From Plantactinospora mayteni (GTDB lineage: Bacteria; Actinomycetota; Actinomycetes; Mycobacteriales; Micromonosporaceae), in assembly GCF_016862935.1 (NCBI RefSeq), contig NZ_BONX01000012.1, positions 124,001 to 188,000 of the forward strand: a DNA stretch of 64,000 nucleotides, given 5' to 3'. Shown here one piece after another: positions 7,989 to 16,855 of the stretch (position 1 is the stretch's first letter; every line of letters begins with the position of its first letter). The notes under the pieces were generated by a model. The model saw nothing but the letters and a program-made list of their open reading frames with translations. It ran no database searches and was not told the origin of the DNA. The translations under genes were made by a program, and so were the position numbers.

Positions 7989-9464
7989 ATGACCGCGGGT
8001 ACCGGGAACATCGTGGCGCCGCTGCCGTTTCCGACGGCGGCCCGGCGCGAACTCGCCGACGGGCAACTCCGGGCCAACCTGCGCCGGGCCACCCACACGA
8101 TCCGGGACAAGCGGCTCCGGGTGGTCGGCGAGGTGCCGGACTGGGAGGCGCTGCGCCGCTCCGGTGCGGCGATCAAGGACGACGTACTGGCCCGCCTGCC
8201 GGAGCTGCTGGAACAGTTCGAGGCCGCCGCCACCGCCGCCGGGGCCACCGTGCACTGGGCCCGGGACTCGGCCGAGGCGTGCGCGGTGGTCACCGAGCTG
8301 GTCCGGCGGACCGGCAGCACCGAGGTCGTCAAGGTCAAGTCGATGGCCACCCAGGAGATCGGCCTCAACGAGGCGCTCGCCGAGGCCGGCATCGCGGCGG
8401 TCGAGACCGACCTGGCCGAGCTGATCGTGCAGCTCGCCGACGACACCCCGTCACACATCCTGGTACCGGCGATCCACTACAACCGGCGGCAGATCCGGGA
8501 CATCTTCGCCAGCCGGATGCCCGGGGTCGACCTCGACGCGCTCACCGACGACCCACCGGCGCTCGCCGAGGCGGCCCGCCGGCACCTGCGGGCGAAGTTC
8601 CTCGGTGCGAAGGTGGCGATCTCCGGCGCCAACTTCGCGATCGCCGAGACCGGGACCCTGGCGGTGGTGGAGTCCGAGGGCAACGGCCGGATGTGCCTGA
8701 CCCTGCCGGAGACGCTGATCTCGGTGGTGGGCGTGGAGAAGCTGCTGCCGACCTTCCGCGACCTGGAGGTCTTCCTGCAACTGCTGCCCCGCTCCTCGAC
8801 CGGCGAGCGGATGAACCCGTACACCTCGCTCTGGACCGGGGTCACTGCCGGGGACGGGCCGCAGACGATGCACATCGTGCTGGTCGACAACGGGCGTACC
8901 GAGACGCTGGCCGATCCGGTGGGGCGGCAGGCGCTGCGCTGCATCCGCTGCTCCGCCTGCCTGAACGTCTGCCCGGTCTACGAGCGGGTCGGCGGGCACG
9001 CGTACGGGTCGGTCTATCCGGGCCCGATCGGCGCGATCCTGTCGCCGCAGCTCACCGGCCCGGACTCGGGCGCGAACCGCACCCTGCCGTACGCCTCGAC
9101 GCTCTGCGGCGCCTGCTTCGACGCCTGCCCGGTCCGGATCGACATCCCCGAAGTACTCGTGCACCTGCGCCAGCGTGGCGTGGACGCGCGCCGGGGCCGC
9201 CCGTCGGCCGAACGTACCGCGATGCGGGCGCTGTCCTGGACGATGCGGGACCGCCGCCGGTACGCCGCCGCGCTCCGGGCCGCCCGACGCGGCGCCGCCC
9301 CGCTGCGCCTGGTCACCGGCCGACGCGGTCAGGTACGCCGACTGCCGTGGCCGCTGTCGGCCTGGACCGCCAGCCGGGACGCCCCGTTGCCGGCCAGCCA
9401 GACGTTCCGGGACTGGTGGGCCGGGCGGGAGCGGACGAGCGAGAAGGAGGCGGGCGGGTGGTGA
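7989..9464 (+). CDS. lutB: Lactate utilization protein B, ferredoxin-type subunit
   Basis: 491 aa with a GGAAGGAG site ten bases before ATG 7989. The LUD/DUF162 domain fills residues about 60-300 (VKVKSMATQEIGLNEAL, NFAIAETGTLAVVESEGNGRM). Two 4Fe-4S motifs follow: CIRCSACLNVCPVY near 318 and CGACFDACPVRIDIP near 378. The C-terminal Arg-rich tail ends in a helix with W residues. It should pass electrons between LutA/LutC and the respiratory chain. Its stop overlaps the lutC start. Confidence 0.94.
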   Translation: MTAGTGNIVAPLPFPTAARRELADGQLRANLRRATHTIRDKRLRVVGEVPDWEALRRSGAAIKDDVLARLPELLEQFEAAATAAGATVHWARDSAEACAVVTELVRRTGSTEVVKVKSMATQEIGLNEALAEAGIAAVETDLAELIVQLADDTPSHILVPAIHYNRRQIRDIFASRMPGVDLDALTDDPPALAEAARRHLRAKFLGAKVAISGANFAIAETGTLAVVESEGNGRMCLTLPETLISVVGVEKLLPTFRDLEVFLQLLPRSSTGERMNPYTSLWTGVTAGDGPQTMHIVLVDNGRTETLADPVGRQALRCIRCSACLNVCPVYERVGGHAYGSVYPGPIGAILSPQLTGPDSGANRTLPYASTLCGACFDACPVRIDIPEVLVHLRQRGVDARRGRPSAERTAMRALSWTMRDRRRYAAALRAARRGAAPLRLVTGRRGQVRRLPWPLSAWTASRDAPLPASQTFRDWWAGRERTSEKEAGGW

Positions 9465-10210
9465 CGGTGCCCAGTTCGGCCCGGGAGGAGATCCTGGCCC
9501 GGATCCGGGCCGTTCGGCCCAGCGGACCGGTGCCGGTGCCCCGGGACTACCGCACCGCCCCGGCCTCCGACACTCCGATGAACCTTTTTCAACCTGAACC
9601 GCACGGCGCCCACACACCGCGTCCGACCCTGCGGTCCGTCGGACCGCAAGGGGAGGTTGAAAAAGGTTCAATGGGGACACCGGCCGACGGGGAGCTGGTG
9701 GAGTTGCTGGTCGATCGGCTGGTCGACTACCGGGCCACGGTGCGCCGCTGCGGGCCACGGCAGGTGCCCGAGGCGCTCGCCGAGTTGCTGGGCGAGGTGC
9801 CGACCGTGGTCGTACCCGGGCCGGCGCCGGCGGAGTGGCTGTCGGCGTACCTCGGCCGGATCCGCCGGGACGGCGACCCGGACCCGCTGACGGTGGCCGA
9901 CCTCGACGCGCCGGGCGTGGCCGTGGTCACCGGCTGCGCGGTGGCGATCGCGCAGACCGGCACGCTGCTGCTGGACGGCGGCCCGGACCAGGGACGCCGG
10001 CTGCTCAGCCTGGTACCCGACCGCCACCTCTGCGTGGTCCGCGCCACCCAGGTGGCCGGCGGGGTGCCGGAGGCGCTCGCCCGGCTCGCCGACCCGACCC
10101 GGCCGATCACCCTGGTCTCCGGGCCGTCGGCGACCAGCGACATCGAACTCGACCGGGTGGAGGGCGTGCACGGGCCACGCCGCCTGGACGTGCTGGTGGT
10201 CACCGACTGA
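9458..10210 (+). CDS. lutC: Lactate utilization protein C with an in-frame palindrome insertion
   Basis: 250 aa from GTG 9458, seven bases after AGGAGG; GTG 9461 is equally in frame. It overlaps lutB by seven bases. The LUD domain shows VTVADLDAPGVAVVTGCAVAIAQTGTLLL and VSGPSATSDIELDRVEGVHGP, close to LutC/YkgG. Residues about 41-71 are encoded by a 92-bp palindromic element (9579-9670) that keeps the frame open. Without it the protein would be near 220 aa, the usual size. The insert lies between the N-terminal helix and the LUD core, a site likely to tolerate a loop, so the enzyme is probably still functional. Confidence 0.9.
   Translation: MVTVPSSAREEILARIRAVRPSGPVPVPRDYRTAPASDTPMNLFQPEPHGAHTPRPTLRSVGPQGEVEKGSMGTPADGELVELLVDRLVDYRATVRRCGPRQVPEALAELLGEVPTVVVPGPAPAEWLSAYLGRIRRDGDPDPLTVADLDAPGVAVVTGCAVAIAQTGTLLLDGGPDQGRRLLSLVPDRHLCVVRATQVAGGVPEALARLADPTRPITLVSGPSATSDIELDRVEGVHGPRRLDVLVVTD
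9579..9670. repeat. 92-bp coding palindromic (MITE/RPE-like) element inside lutC
   Basis: TGAACCTTTTTCAACCT at 9579-9595 is the exact reverse complement of 9654-9670. A second perfect stem (TGCGGTCC at 9630-9637, GGACCGCA at 9641-9648, three-base loop) lies inside. The element's A/T-rich ends contrast with the surrounding gene. It is read through as about 30 extra residues of LutC with no stop or frameshift. No clear target-site duplication is visible. The architecture resembles Rickettsia palindromic elements or a small non-autonomous insertion; the family is not identified. Confidence 0.85.
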
Positions 10211-10261
10211 CCGCGTCTTCGATCGGCCACCCCTGGCCACCGCGACCGCGCGGGGCGGCGG

Positions 10262-10864
10262 TCAGTTCGCCGCGACCCGCTCGGCGCGGCGGGCGGCGAC
10301 GTGCTCCACCAGGGCGACCAGGACCTCCTTGCCGGACTGCCGGCTGCGCGCGTCGCAGAGCACCACCGGCACGTCCGGATCCAGGTCGAGCGCGCTGCGC
10401 ACCGCCTCGACACCGAACCGCTTGGCCCCGTCGAAACAGTTGACCCCGACCACGAACGGGATGCCCCGGCGTTCGAAGTAGTCGACCGACGGGAAGCAGT
10501 CGGCGAGCCGCCGGGTGTCGGCGAGCACCACCGCGCCGAGCGCGCCGAACGCCAGCTCGTCCCAGAGGAACCAGAACCGGTCCTGCCCCGGCGTACCGAA
10601 GAGGTAGACCTGGAGATCCTCGTTGATGGTGATCCGCCCGAAGTCCATCGCGACGGTGGTGGTCTGCTTGCCCTCCACGCCGTAGAGGTCGTCGGTGCCG
10701 GACCCGGCGTCGGTGAGCACCTCCTCGGTCTGCAACGGACGGATCTCGCTCACCGCGCCGACCAGGGTCGTCTTGCCGACCCCGAAGCCACCGGCGATCA
10801 GGATCTTCAGGGCGAGCGGGATCCGCCGCTTCGCCACCGGCTGGTCAGAGAGCCCGGAGTCCAT
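10262..10864 (-). CDS. cvnD: Conservon GTP-binding protein CvnD
   Basis: 200 aa Ras/MglA-like small GTPase. The P-loop GGFGVGKT is at residues 25-32, the switch segment contains TTTVAMDFGRI, the Walker B-like element is LFGTPGQDRFWF, and VNCFDGAKRF occupies the NKxD position, degenerate as in this family. In Streptomyces conservons the four proteins form a membrane-associated complex compared with eukaryotic GPCR signalling. The start overlaps cvnC by 20 bases, so translation is coupled. It is convergent with lutC across 51 bases. Confidence 0.92.
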   Translation of the reverse strand: MDSGLSDQPVAKRRIPLALKILIAGGFGVGKTTLVGAVSEIRPLQTEEVLTDAGSGTDDLYGVEGKQTTTVAMDFGRITINEDLQVYLFGTPGQDRFWFLWDELAFGALGAVVLADTRRLADCFPSVDYFERRGIPFVVGVNCFDGAKRFGVEAVRSALDLDPDVPVVLCDARSRQSGKEVLVALVEHVAARRAERVAAN

Positions 10865-11237
10865 TGACCACCGCCTTGAGGATGTCGTCGTCGGGGAACT
10901 GGCGCGAGGTGGGTGGGTCGTACATCGAGATCCGGCCGCTGGTGAGCAGGTCGCCGAGGAGAACCCGGACCACCCCCACCGGCAGGTTGAGATCGGCGGC
11001 GAGATCGGCGACGGTGATCGGCTGCTGCGCCCGCGCGATGATCGCCCGCTGTTCCGGCTGCGGCTGCGGACCGTCGTCGCCGTCCTCCTCCGGCGGCCCG
11101 GCCACCACGAACGCCATCAGGTCGAACCGGCCCGCCGACGGCTGGACCCGACCACCGGTCACCGTGTACGGCCGGACCACCGGCCCGGCGTCGTCGTCCA
11201 GCCAGTCGTGGTGCGGTCCGGGTGCGTCACTCCGCAT
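10845..11237 (-). CDS. cvnC: Conservon DUF742 protein CvnC
   Basis: 130 aa. It shows the DUF742 pattern VVRPYTVTGGRV at residues about 20-31, followed by a winged-helix-like region (ITVADLAADLNLPVGVVRVLLGDLLTSGRI) and the terminal PDDDILKAVVNGLRAL. The family has no known catalysis; in conservons it partners the roadblock protein and the GTPase. Its start lies 11 bases inside cvnB and its end 20 bases inside cvnD. No separate ribosome site is evident, in keeping with coupled translation. Confidence 0.92.
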   Translation of the reverse strand: MRSDAPGPHHDWLDDDAGPVVRPYTVTGGRVQPSAGRFDLMAFVVAGPPEEDGDDGPQPQPEQRAIIARAQQPITVADLAADLNLPVGVVRVLLGDLLTSGRISMYDPPTSRQFPDDDILKAVVNGLRAL

Positions 11238-11649
11238 CTGCCGGCGCCCGCGATGTTCGACTCGGCGCGGACAGGTTCTGCCCCACCCGGGTCACCAGCA
11301 TCGCCATCTCGTACGCGATCACGCCGATGTCCGACGCGGCACTGGCCAGTACGGCGAGACAGGCGCCCTGACCTGCGGCGGTGACGAAGAGGAAGGCGGA
11401 CTCCATCTCGATCACGGTCTGCCGGACCGGTCCCGCCTGGAAGTGTCGGCTGGCGCCCTTCGCCAGGCTCTGGAAGCCGGCCGCCATCGCCGCCATGTGT
11501 TCGGCGGCCTCCTGGGCCAGGTCCCGCGACGCGGCCATCAACAGACCGTCCGCCGAGAGCAGTACGGCCTGCTGCGCGGACGGTACGCGCTCCACGAGGT
11601 CGTCGAGCAGCCAACTGAGATCCGCACCCGGCTTCGTCGTGTGCACCAC
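11227..11649 (-). CDS. cvnB: Conservon roadblock/LC7 protein CvnB
   Basis: 140 aa from a GTG immediately after the cvnA stop codon. The roadblock/LC7 fold is recognised from LSWLLDDLVERVPSAQQAVLLSADGLLMAASRDL and the second half with QTVIEMESAFLFVTAAGQGACLAVLA. Roadblock proteins act as regulators of Ras-like GTPases, here presumably CvnD. The C-terminal 15 residues are polar and probably flexible. Zero spacing to cvnA and overlap with cvnC place it inside the operon. Confidence 0.93.
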   Translation of the reverse strand: MVHTTKPGADLSWLLDDLVERVPSAQQAVLLSADGLLMAASRDLAQEAAEHMAAMAAGFQSLAKGASRHFQAGPVRQTVIEMESAFLFVTAAGQGACLAVLASAASDIGVIAYEMAMLVTRVGQNLSAPSRTSRAPADAE

Positions 11650-14535
11650 TCACCCGTCCCCTTCAGAAGTCGTGACACCCGGATCGGCGACCCGGGCGGT
11701 GTCCTCGGCGGTGTCGCCGGGCGGCGTCTGGTCCTCGGCGTCCCGCCGTCCCCGCGCCGTGCCGGACTGCAACGCGGCCATCACCGCCCGGATCTGCTCC
11801 GGGGTACGCGGCTGCGGCTCGTCCGGCTCCCCGGCGCCGGTTCCGCCGGCAGCGGCGGACCGGTCGGAGCCGGCCACCGGTCCGTTGCGCAGTTGCGGGG
11901 CGAGACTCTTCTGCCGGATCCGCCGGGGCAGGCCGTCCGCGCCGACCGGGCCGGCGGCCGGGCGTACCGGGCCGGCACTGGCCCGGACCGCCGGGAGGAC
12001 GACGGTGTCGTCGTCCATCGCCGGCCGGGGCGCCGGCCCGGCGGGCGCCGACGGGCCGGCCGCTTCCACCGGAGCGGCGGTCGCCGGGGTGGCGGTCGCC
12101 GGGGTCATGGTGGCCGGAGTGGCAGTCGCCGGAGTGGCGGTCGCCGGGGTCGGGGTCGCGGTGGTCGGGGCGGCTGTGGTCGGGGCGGCTGCCGGATCGA
12201 TGCCGCGCCGCCGCAGCCCACCGGTCTTCGGCATCCGCACGCCGCCGGCCCGGCCGGTCTCCGGCCCGTCGTCGGGAGCGGCGCCACCCGGGCCGGCGGC
12301 GGAGTCGGCCGGCTCGGAGGTCGGCGCGTCCCGCGTGGTCCCGGCCCCGGTGAGCCGCTCTCCGCCGTCGGCCGACGGGGTCGGTTCCGGGGTCTCCGGG
12401 CGGCTCGCGGCGACCAGCGCCGCCAGGGCGGCACCCGCCTTGCGCCGGGGCCCGAGCCCGGTGGTCGAGTCGGGTTCGGTGTGCGGCTCGTCGCCGTCCG
12501 GGGAGACCCGGGCGGTCCGCCCGGGCCGCATCGGCAGTTCGATCGTCTCCGAGCCGTCCGCGCCACCGGCGATCCGGCCGGGACCGGTGCGCCGGGTCGT
12601 ACCGTCCGGCTCCGCGCCCGACGCGTCGCCCCGGTCGCCCGCCGAGCTGGAGGTGTCGGGTACCACGAGGTCACCGGGGATGAGCGCGACCGCCGTCACC
12701 CCGCCGTACGGGGAGGAACGCAACTGGACCCGTACCCCGTGCCGGGCGCCGAGCAGGGCGACCACGAACAGCCCGAGCCGGGCGCTGTTCGCCGGGTCGA
12801 AGTCCGGTGGGTCGGCCAGCCGGCGGTTCGCCTGGTCGAGCGCCTCGGCGGCCATGCCGAGGCCCCGGTCCTCGATCTCGATCGCGTACCCGTTGGAGAC
12901 CACCTGCCCGACGACCTGCACCCGGGTGTGCGGCGGCGAGAACGACGTCGCGTTCTCGATCAGCTCGGCGAGCAGGTGGATGACGTCGCCGACCGCCCGC
13001 CCGGCGGTGGCCGCAGGTGCCACCGTGACCAGGTCGACCCGGGCGTAGTCCTCGACCTCGGAGATCGCGCCCCGGATCACGTCCATCATGGAGACCGGGT
13101 TGCGCCAGCCCCGACCGGGCGCCGCCCCGGCGAGCACGACCAGGTCCTCGGCGTGCCGCCGCATCCGGGTGGCCATGTGGTCGAGCCGGAAGAGGTCCTC
13201 CAACTCGTCCGGCTGGGCCACCCGCCGCTCCATCCGGTCGAGCAGCGCGAGCTGGCGGTGCAGCAGGGTCTGGCTACGCCGGGCGATGTTGAGGAAGACG
13301 TCCCGGAGACCACGGCGCAGCGCGGCCTCGTCGATCGCCGACGCGATGGCGGTACGCTGCACCTCGCTGAACGCCTGGCCGACCTGGCCGATCTCGTCCT
13401 GCCCGTAGTCGAGCGGTGGCGCCTCGGTCTCGACGTCCACCTCCTCGCCCCTGCGCAGCCGCCCGACGACGTCGGGCAGCCGTTCGTCGGCCATGTTCAG
13501 CGCGGCGGCGCGCAGGCTGGTCAGCCGCCGGACCAGGGAGCGGCCGATCCGCAGCGCGATGACCGCCGAGAGCAGTACGGCGAGGAAGCCGACCAGGCCG
13601 GCGAGACCCAGCCGGAGCAGGATGCCGGCGGCCACCGGGCGGCTGCGCTCGGTGAGCGCCTCGGCACCGCTCAGCTCGAAGTCGCGCAGTTGCCGCTGGA
13701 CCGAGTCGTAGCTGCTCTGCCACTCCCGGGCGTCGACCGGCAGCGTGCCGCCGCCGCCCCGACCGATCAGGTTGTCCTCCATCTGGCGCAGCCGGACGTA
13801 CGCGTCCCCCTCGGTGAGCTGCTGGTATGCGACCCGCTCGGCGTCCGGCAACTCCGCGGTCGCCGCCGAGTAGAGGAACCGCTGGGTGCCGACGATCTGG
13901 ACGTACTGGGCGTGCTCGCCCGGCGCGAAGCGTCCCGTGCTGAACGCCCCGGCGAGCAGCGCGTCGGCCTGGGCCATGACCTCGCGGGCCCGGCCGAGTT
14001 CGGTCAGGCTCCGCGCCTCCCGGGCGAGCGTGTCGTCCGGCAGCGTGTTCAGCGCGGAGAAGGTCCGGAACGCGGCGTCGATCACCCCGCTGTAGAGGCC
14101 GAGCGCCCCACTGGCGTCGACGGTACGCCGGTCGATGAAGGTGCGTCCGGACCGCAGCGCGTCGATCGAGGTGAGCAGTTGGTCGATCCGGGCGTCGAGC
14201 AGCGCGCCGGTGGTGTCCCGCAGATCGGCGTCGGAGGTCCGGCGACGGAACTCGGCTATCGCCCGGTCGGTACGGGTCCGCTGGTCGGCGAGGGCCGTGG
14301 TGGCGGCCGGGTCGACCAGGTGCCGTACCGAGAGCCGCCGCTCCTGCTGCAACTCCACCACCAGCGTCTCGCCCGGCCGGCCGACCTCGTCCAGCAGGGT
14401 CTGGGCGGCCAGCAGACTCGACGCGGGCCCGACGGTGAGCGTGGTCGCGAAGATCCAGAGCGCCGACAACGCGAGGATCGGCACGGCGACCAGCGCGACG
14501 ATCTTCGAGCGGATCGGCCAGTTCTGGGTTTCCAT
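11650..14535 (-). CDS. cvnA: Conservon sensor histidine kinase-like protein CvnA
   Basis: 961 aa. A GAGG lies eight bases before the ATG. Membrane span one is at about residues 13-33, then an extracellular helical (nitrate/sulfonate-sensing-like) domain to about 310, span two at about 315-335 and a HAMP linker. The cytoplasmic part has LDHMATRMRRHAEDLVVL in place of a classical H-box and a HATPase with LIENATSFSPPHT, EDRGLGM and NSARLGLFVVALLGARHG. The last 330 residues are Pro/Ala/Thr-rich and disordered, with TATPA-type tandem repeats coded at about 12070-12190. It heads the operon; the lower-GC stretch at 14690-14735 is the best place for the promoter. Confidence 0.92.
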   Translation of the reverse strand: METQNWPIRSKIVALVAVPILALSALWIFATTLTVGPASSLLAAQTLLDEVGRPGETLVVELQQERRLSVRHLVDPAATTALADQRTRTDRAIAEFRRRTSDADLRDTTGALLDARIDQLLTSIDALRSGRTFIDRRTVDASGALGLYSGVIDAAFRTFSALNTLPDDTLAREARSLTELGRAREVMAQADALLAGAFSTGRFAPGEHAQYVQIVGTQRFLYSAATAELPDAERVAYQQLTEGDAYVRLRQMEDNLIGRGGGGTLPVDAREWQSSYDSVQRQLRDFELSGAEALTERSRPVAAGILLRLGLAGLVGFLAVLLSAVIALRIGRSLVRRLTSLRAAALNMADERLPDVVGRLRRGEEVDVETEAPPLDYGQDEIGQVGQAFSEVQRTAIASAIDEAALRRGLRDVFLNIARRSQTLLHRQLALLDRMERRVAQPDELEDLFRLDHMATRMRRHAEDLVVLAGAAPGRGWRNPVSMMDVIRGAISEVEDYARVDLVTVAPAATAGRAVGDVIHLLAELIENATSFSPPHTRVQVVGQVVSNGYAIEIEDRGLGMAAEALDQANRRLADPPDFDPANSARLGLFVVALLGARHGVRVQLRSSPYGGVTAVALIPGDLVVPDTSSSAGDRGDASGAEPDGTTRRTGPGRIAGGADGSETIELPMRPGRTARVSPDGDEPHTEPDSTTGLGPRRKAGAALAALVAASRPETPEPTPSADGGERLTGAGTTRDAPTSEPADSAAGPGGAAPDDGPETGRAGGVRMPKTGGLRRRGIDPAAAPTTAAPTTATPTPATATPATATPATMTPATATPATAAPVEAAGPSAPAGPAPRPAMDDDTVVLPAVRASAGPVRPAAGPVGADGLPRRIRQKSLAPQLRNGPVAGSDRSAAAGGTGAGEPDEPQPRTPEQIRAVMAALQSGTARGRRDAEDQTPPGDTAEDTARVADPGVTTSEGDG

Positions 14536-14997
14536 CAGACCTCGCCGGGAGGGGATATGTCAGGGTCGACACCCGCACCGGCGGCCCGCGGCTCCGGCCA
14601 GAGTCCGAGGGTCACGGGCGCGCGTGCCTTCGGCAGGATACGTAATCAACGGCGCGCGCACTACCGGACGAGGGGCTTCCAGTTGATCCAATCCGACAAA
14701 TAAATTGATAACTGTCTTCCTCAATTGATCTCGACACCCGTCGATGGGGTCGCCCGGCAACGGCGCCGACCCCATCCACCCACGCCGATCGGCTCCAGCG
14801 GCTGACCGCCGGAAACGCGACCGTACGCGTCGCCGTCGCGCCGGCCGCCGGGCCGAGCCGGGGAGCGCGTCGGCCGACCCGACAACCGGCACCGCCATCG
14901 CGGTGACCCGGGGTGGGCCGATCGGACCGACCCACCCCCACCAGCAATTCCTGCCGGATATGTCACTACGGGACGACGGTCCCGTACGTCGCCGACG
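14536..14997. other. Gene-free stretch between cvnA and the MFS gene
   Basis: 462 bases without a credible gene. 14690-14735 is strikingly A/T-rich for this genome and lies upstream of cvnA, so it likely carries the conservon promoter. 14910-14938 forms a hairpin past the MFS stop. The remainder is GC-rich with no visible signal. Confidence 0.55.
14910..14938 (-). terminator. Hairpin downstream of the MFS gene
   Basis: GGGGTGGG at 14910-14917 pairs with CCCACCCC at 14931-14938, and further imperfect pairing extends inward. It lies 60 bases past the minus-strand MFS stop. No U-tract follows. Confidence 0.5.
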
Positions 14998-16458
14998 TCA
15001 GCGCGACCCGCCGGCCACCGTCCGCCGCCGATCCCCACCCGCACCGGCCCGGCCCAGCCCGACCGCCAACACCAGGTACGGCAGGGCGAGCAGCCCGAAG
15101 ACCACACCGTGCCCGGCGACCGTCGAGGCGAGGGCGTACCCGCCGTACACCGCGATGGTGACCAGTTCGGTGCCGAGCCCGGCCAGCGAGGTCACCGTGG
15201 CCCTGGCCGGTCCGGTGATGCTCTCCTGGAGGCGTACGTCCGCCACCAGGCTGGCCATCTGCAACGCGCAGAACGCCACCGCCACCAGTACGAAGCCCGC
15301 CGGTCGGCCAGCCAGCGCCCCGACGGCCAGGGCGATCGCGGCGGCACCGACCGTCACGGCGAACTGCCGTGCCGTCAGCCGCTGCCCGAGCGGGGTGAGC
15401 AGGCCGCCCAGCATCACGCCGACCCAGACCAGCAACACCAGCAACGGCACGTTGGACGCCGGGACGACCTCGCCGGCCAGCAGCGGCACGTACTCGTCCA
15501 GTCCGCCCCAGATGCCGAGCATCGCCGGCAGGAGCAGCAGGGCCCGGCGTACCGCCCGGCTGTTCCGGGCCTCGGCCAGCGCCACCCGCAGGATCGCGAG
15601 AGGGCCGGACGGCTCGACCTCGGCGACCGGCGCCGGGGCGACGACCTGGACCAGCTCGCCGGGCGCCACGGCGATGCCGCCACGCCCTCCGCCGGGCCCG
15701 GGGTCGGCGGTCTCCTTCTCCCGCAGCGTGACCGAGCTGGCGTCGACGGTCTCCGGGCCGACCCGGCCGTGGGCGTCGGCACCGCCGGCGGTCACGGCGA
15801 CCGTGGTCTCCGGAACGGCGGGCACGGCGACGGCAGCCTCCGGGAGGGCGGGCACGGCGGCCGATGCCGGTGTCCGGTGCTCCGGCAACGCCAGTGCCAC
15901 CAGCGCACAGAGCAGGCTGGCCAGCACGCTGGCGACGCCGACCGCCGGGTAGCCGCCGACCGCGAAGACCGGGGTGGCGACCGCGATGGCCAGCAGCACG
16001 CCGAGCAGGCTGACGGTGCTGGCCCGCCCGATCACCCGCCCGTACCGGTCGGCGAGGCCGAGCCGGTCGAGTTCGTCGTAGAGCAGGGCCTCGGAGGCGC
16101 CGGACTGGAGCGCACCCCGGGCGCCCCAGAGCACGAAACCGAGCGCGAAGACCCAGTAGGAGGGTGCCGCGACCCAGAGCCCGAAGCCGACCGCGCCGAG
16201 CAGCGGGGCACCGGCGAGCAGCAGTCGCCGGGACACCGCGTCGGCCCAGACCCCGGACGGGACCTCGAGGACGATCCCGGTCAGCGACCAGATGACGAAG
16301 AGCGAGGAGATCTGCGCGACGGAGAGCCCGGTGTCGGTGAAGAGCAGCGCGTACAGCGGGTAGAGCAGGACGAAGTCGTCCAGGAACGCGTAGAGGTAGA
16401 AGGTGGTGGTCAATCGCCGCGCGCGAGCTGTCGGCGCGGATGACGAGGTGACGGGCAT
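14998..16458 (-). CDS. Major facilitator superfamily transporter
   Basis: 486 aa. About twelve hydrophobic spans are split six and six by a cytoplasmic loop of roughly 100 residues (about 205-300) that is Ala/Val/Pro/Glu-rich and longer than usual. The first half carries the MFS loop signature as EVPSGVWADAVSRRLLL after span two, and ALQSGASEALLYDEL after span four. This pattern is shared with drug-efflux-like actinobacterial MFS proteins. The substrate is unknown. It is divergent from the membrane protein at 16856 across 397 bases. Confidence 0.87.
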   Translation of the reverse strand: MPVTSSSAPTARARRLTTTFYLYAFLDDFVLLYPLYALLFTDTGLSVAQISSLFVIWSLTGIVLEVPSGVWADAVSRRLLLAGAPLLGAVGFGLWVAAPSYWVFALGFVLWGARGALQSGASEALLYDELDRLGLADRYGRVIGRASTVSLLGVLLAIAVATPVFAVGGYPAVGVASVLASLLCALVALALPEHRTPASAAVPALPEAAVAVPAVPETTVAVTAGGADAHGRVGPETVDASSVTLREKETADPGPGGGRGGIAVAPGELVQVVAPAPVAEVEPSGPLAILRVALAEARNSRAVRRALLLLPAMLGIWGGLDEYVPLLAGEVVPASNVPLLVLLVWVGVMLGGLLTPLGQRLTARQFAVTVGAAAIALAVGALAGRPAGFVLVAVAFCALQMASLVADVRLQESITGPARATVTSLAGLGTELVTIAVYGGYALASTVAGHGVVFGLLALPYLVLAVGLGRAGAGGDRRRTVAGGSR

Positions 16459-16855
16459 GAGGCCTTCCCACGGGGACGATTCGGACTCGGAAATCGGGTC
16501 ACGAACGTCCCGGGCGGGCCCCGGCAGCGCGGGCCGGGCCGGCCTCCGGCGGGGAATTAATGTCGGTGCGTCATGCGGGACAGTCTAGGCGGTGACCGGG
16601 CCGGCCGGGGGTCCGAGAAACGTACGACCCGGTCCGGGTGTTGTGCGGCGACCCGCCCACCCGTCCCCGCCCGGCCGGCCGTCCTAGCTAGCCCGGCTGT
16701 CCATGCCCGGCTGTTCCGGCCGTTTATCCCGCTCGGGCACCTAACGGCCAGTTCCTACCGCTCCGCGCCGGTTCCCGTCGGCGGGCACGAAAGTGTGGCG
16801 GATCTGGATTGGTGATCAGGGCCGAGCGGGAATACCAGGAGACGAAGGAGGAGCC
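16459..16855. other. Divergent intergenic region, MFS / membrane protein
   Basis: 397 bases hold the upstream regions of two divergent genes. An ATTAAT patch at about 16555-16560 may belong to the MFS promoter. A small plus-strand frame at 16573-16815 has no family features and poor composition; I do not call it a gene. AAGGAGGAG at 16845-16853 is the ribosome site of the next gene. Confidence 0.5.

Noticed and set aside
8279-9457. Long N-terminal extension of lutC
   Set aside because: It overlaps lutB in another frame and is Arg/Gly-rich; AGGAGG before GTG 9458 marks the real start.
10864-14703. 1279-aa plus-strand open frame
   Set aside because: Antisense to cvnA/cvnB/cvnC; Arg/Gly/Asp-rich with no domain.
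16573-16815. 80-aa plus-strand frame
   Set aside because: No ribosome site, family features or codon bias; it is probably non-coding upstream DNA.
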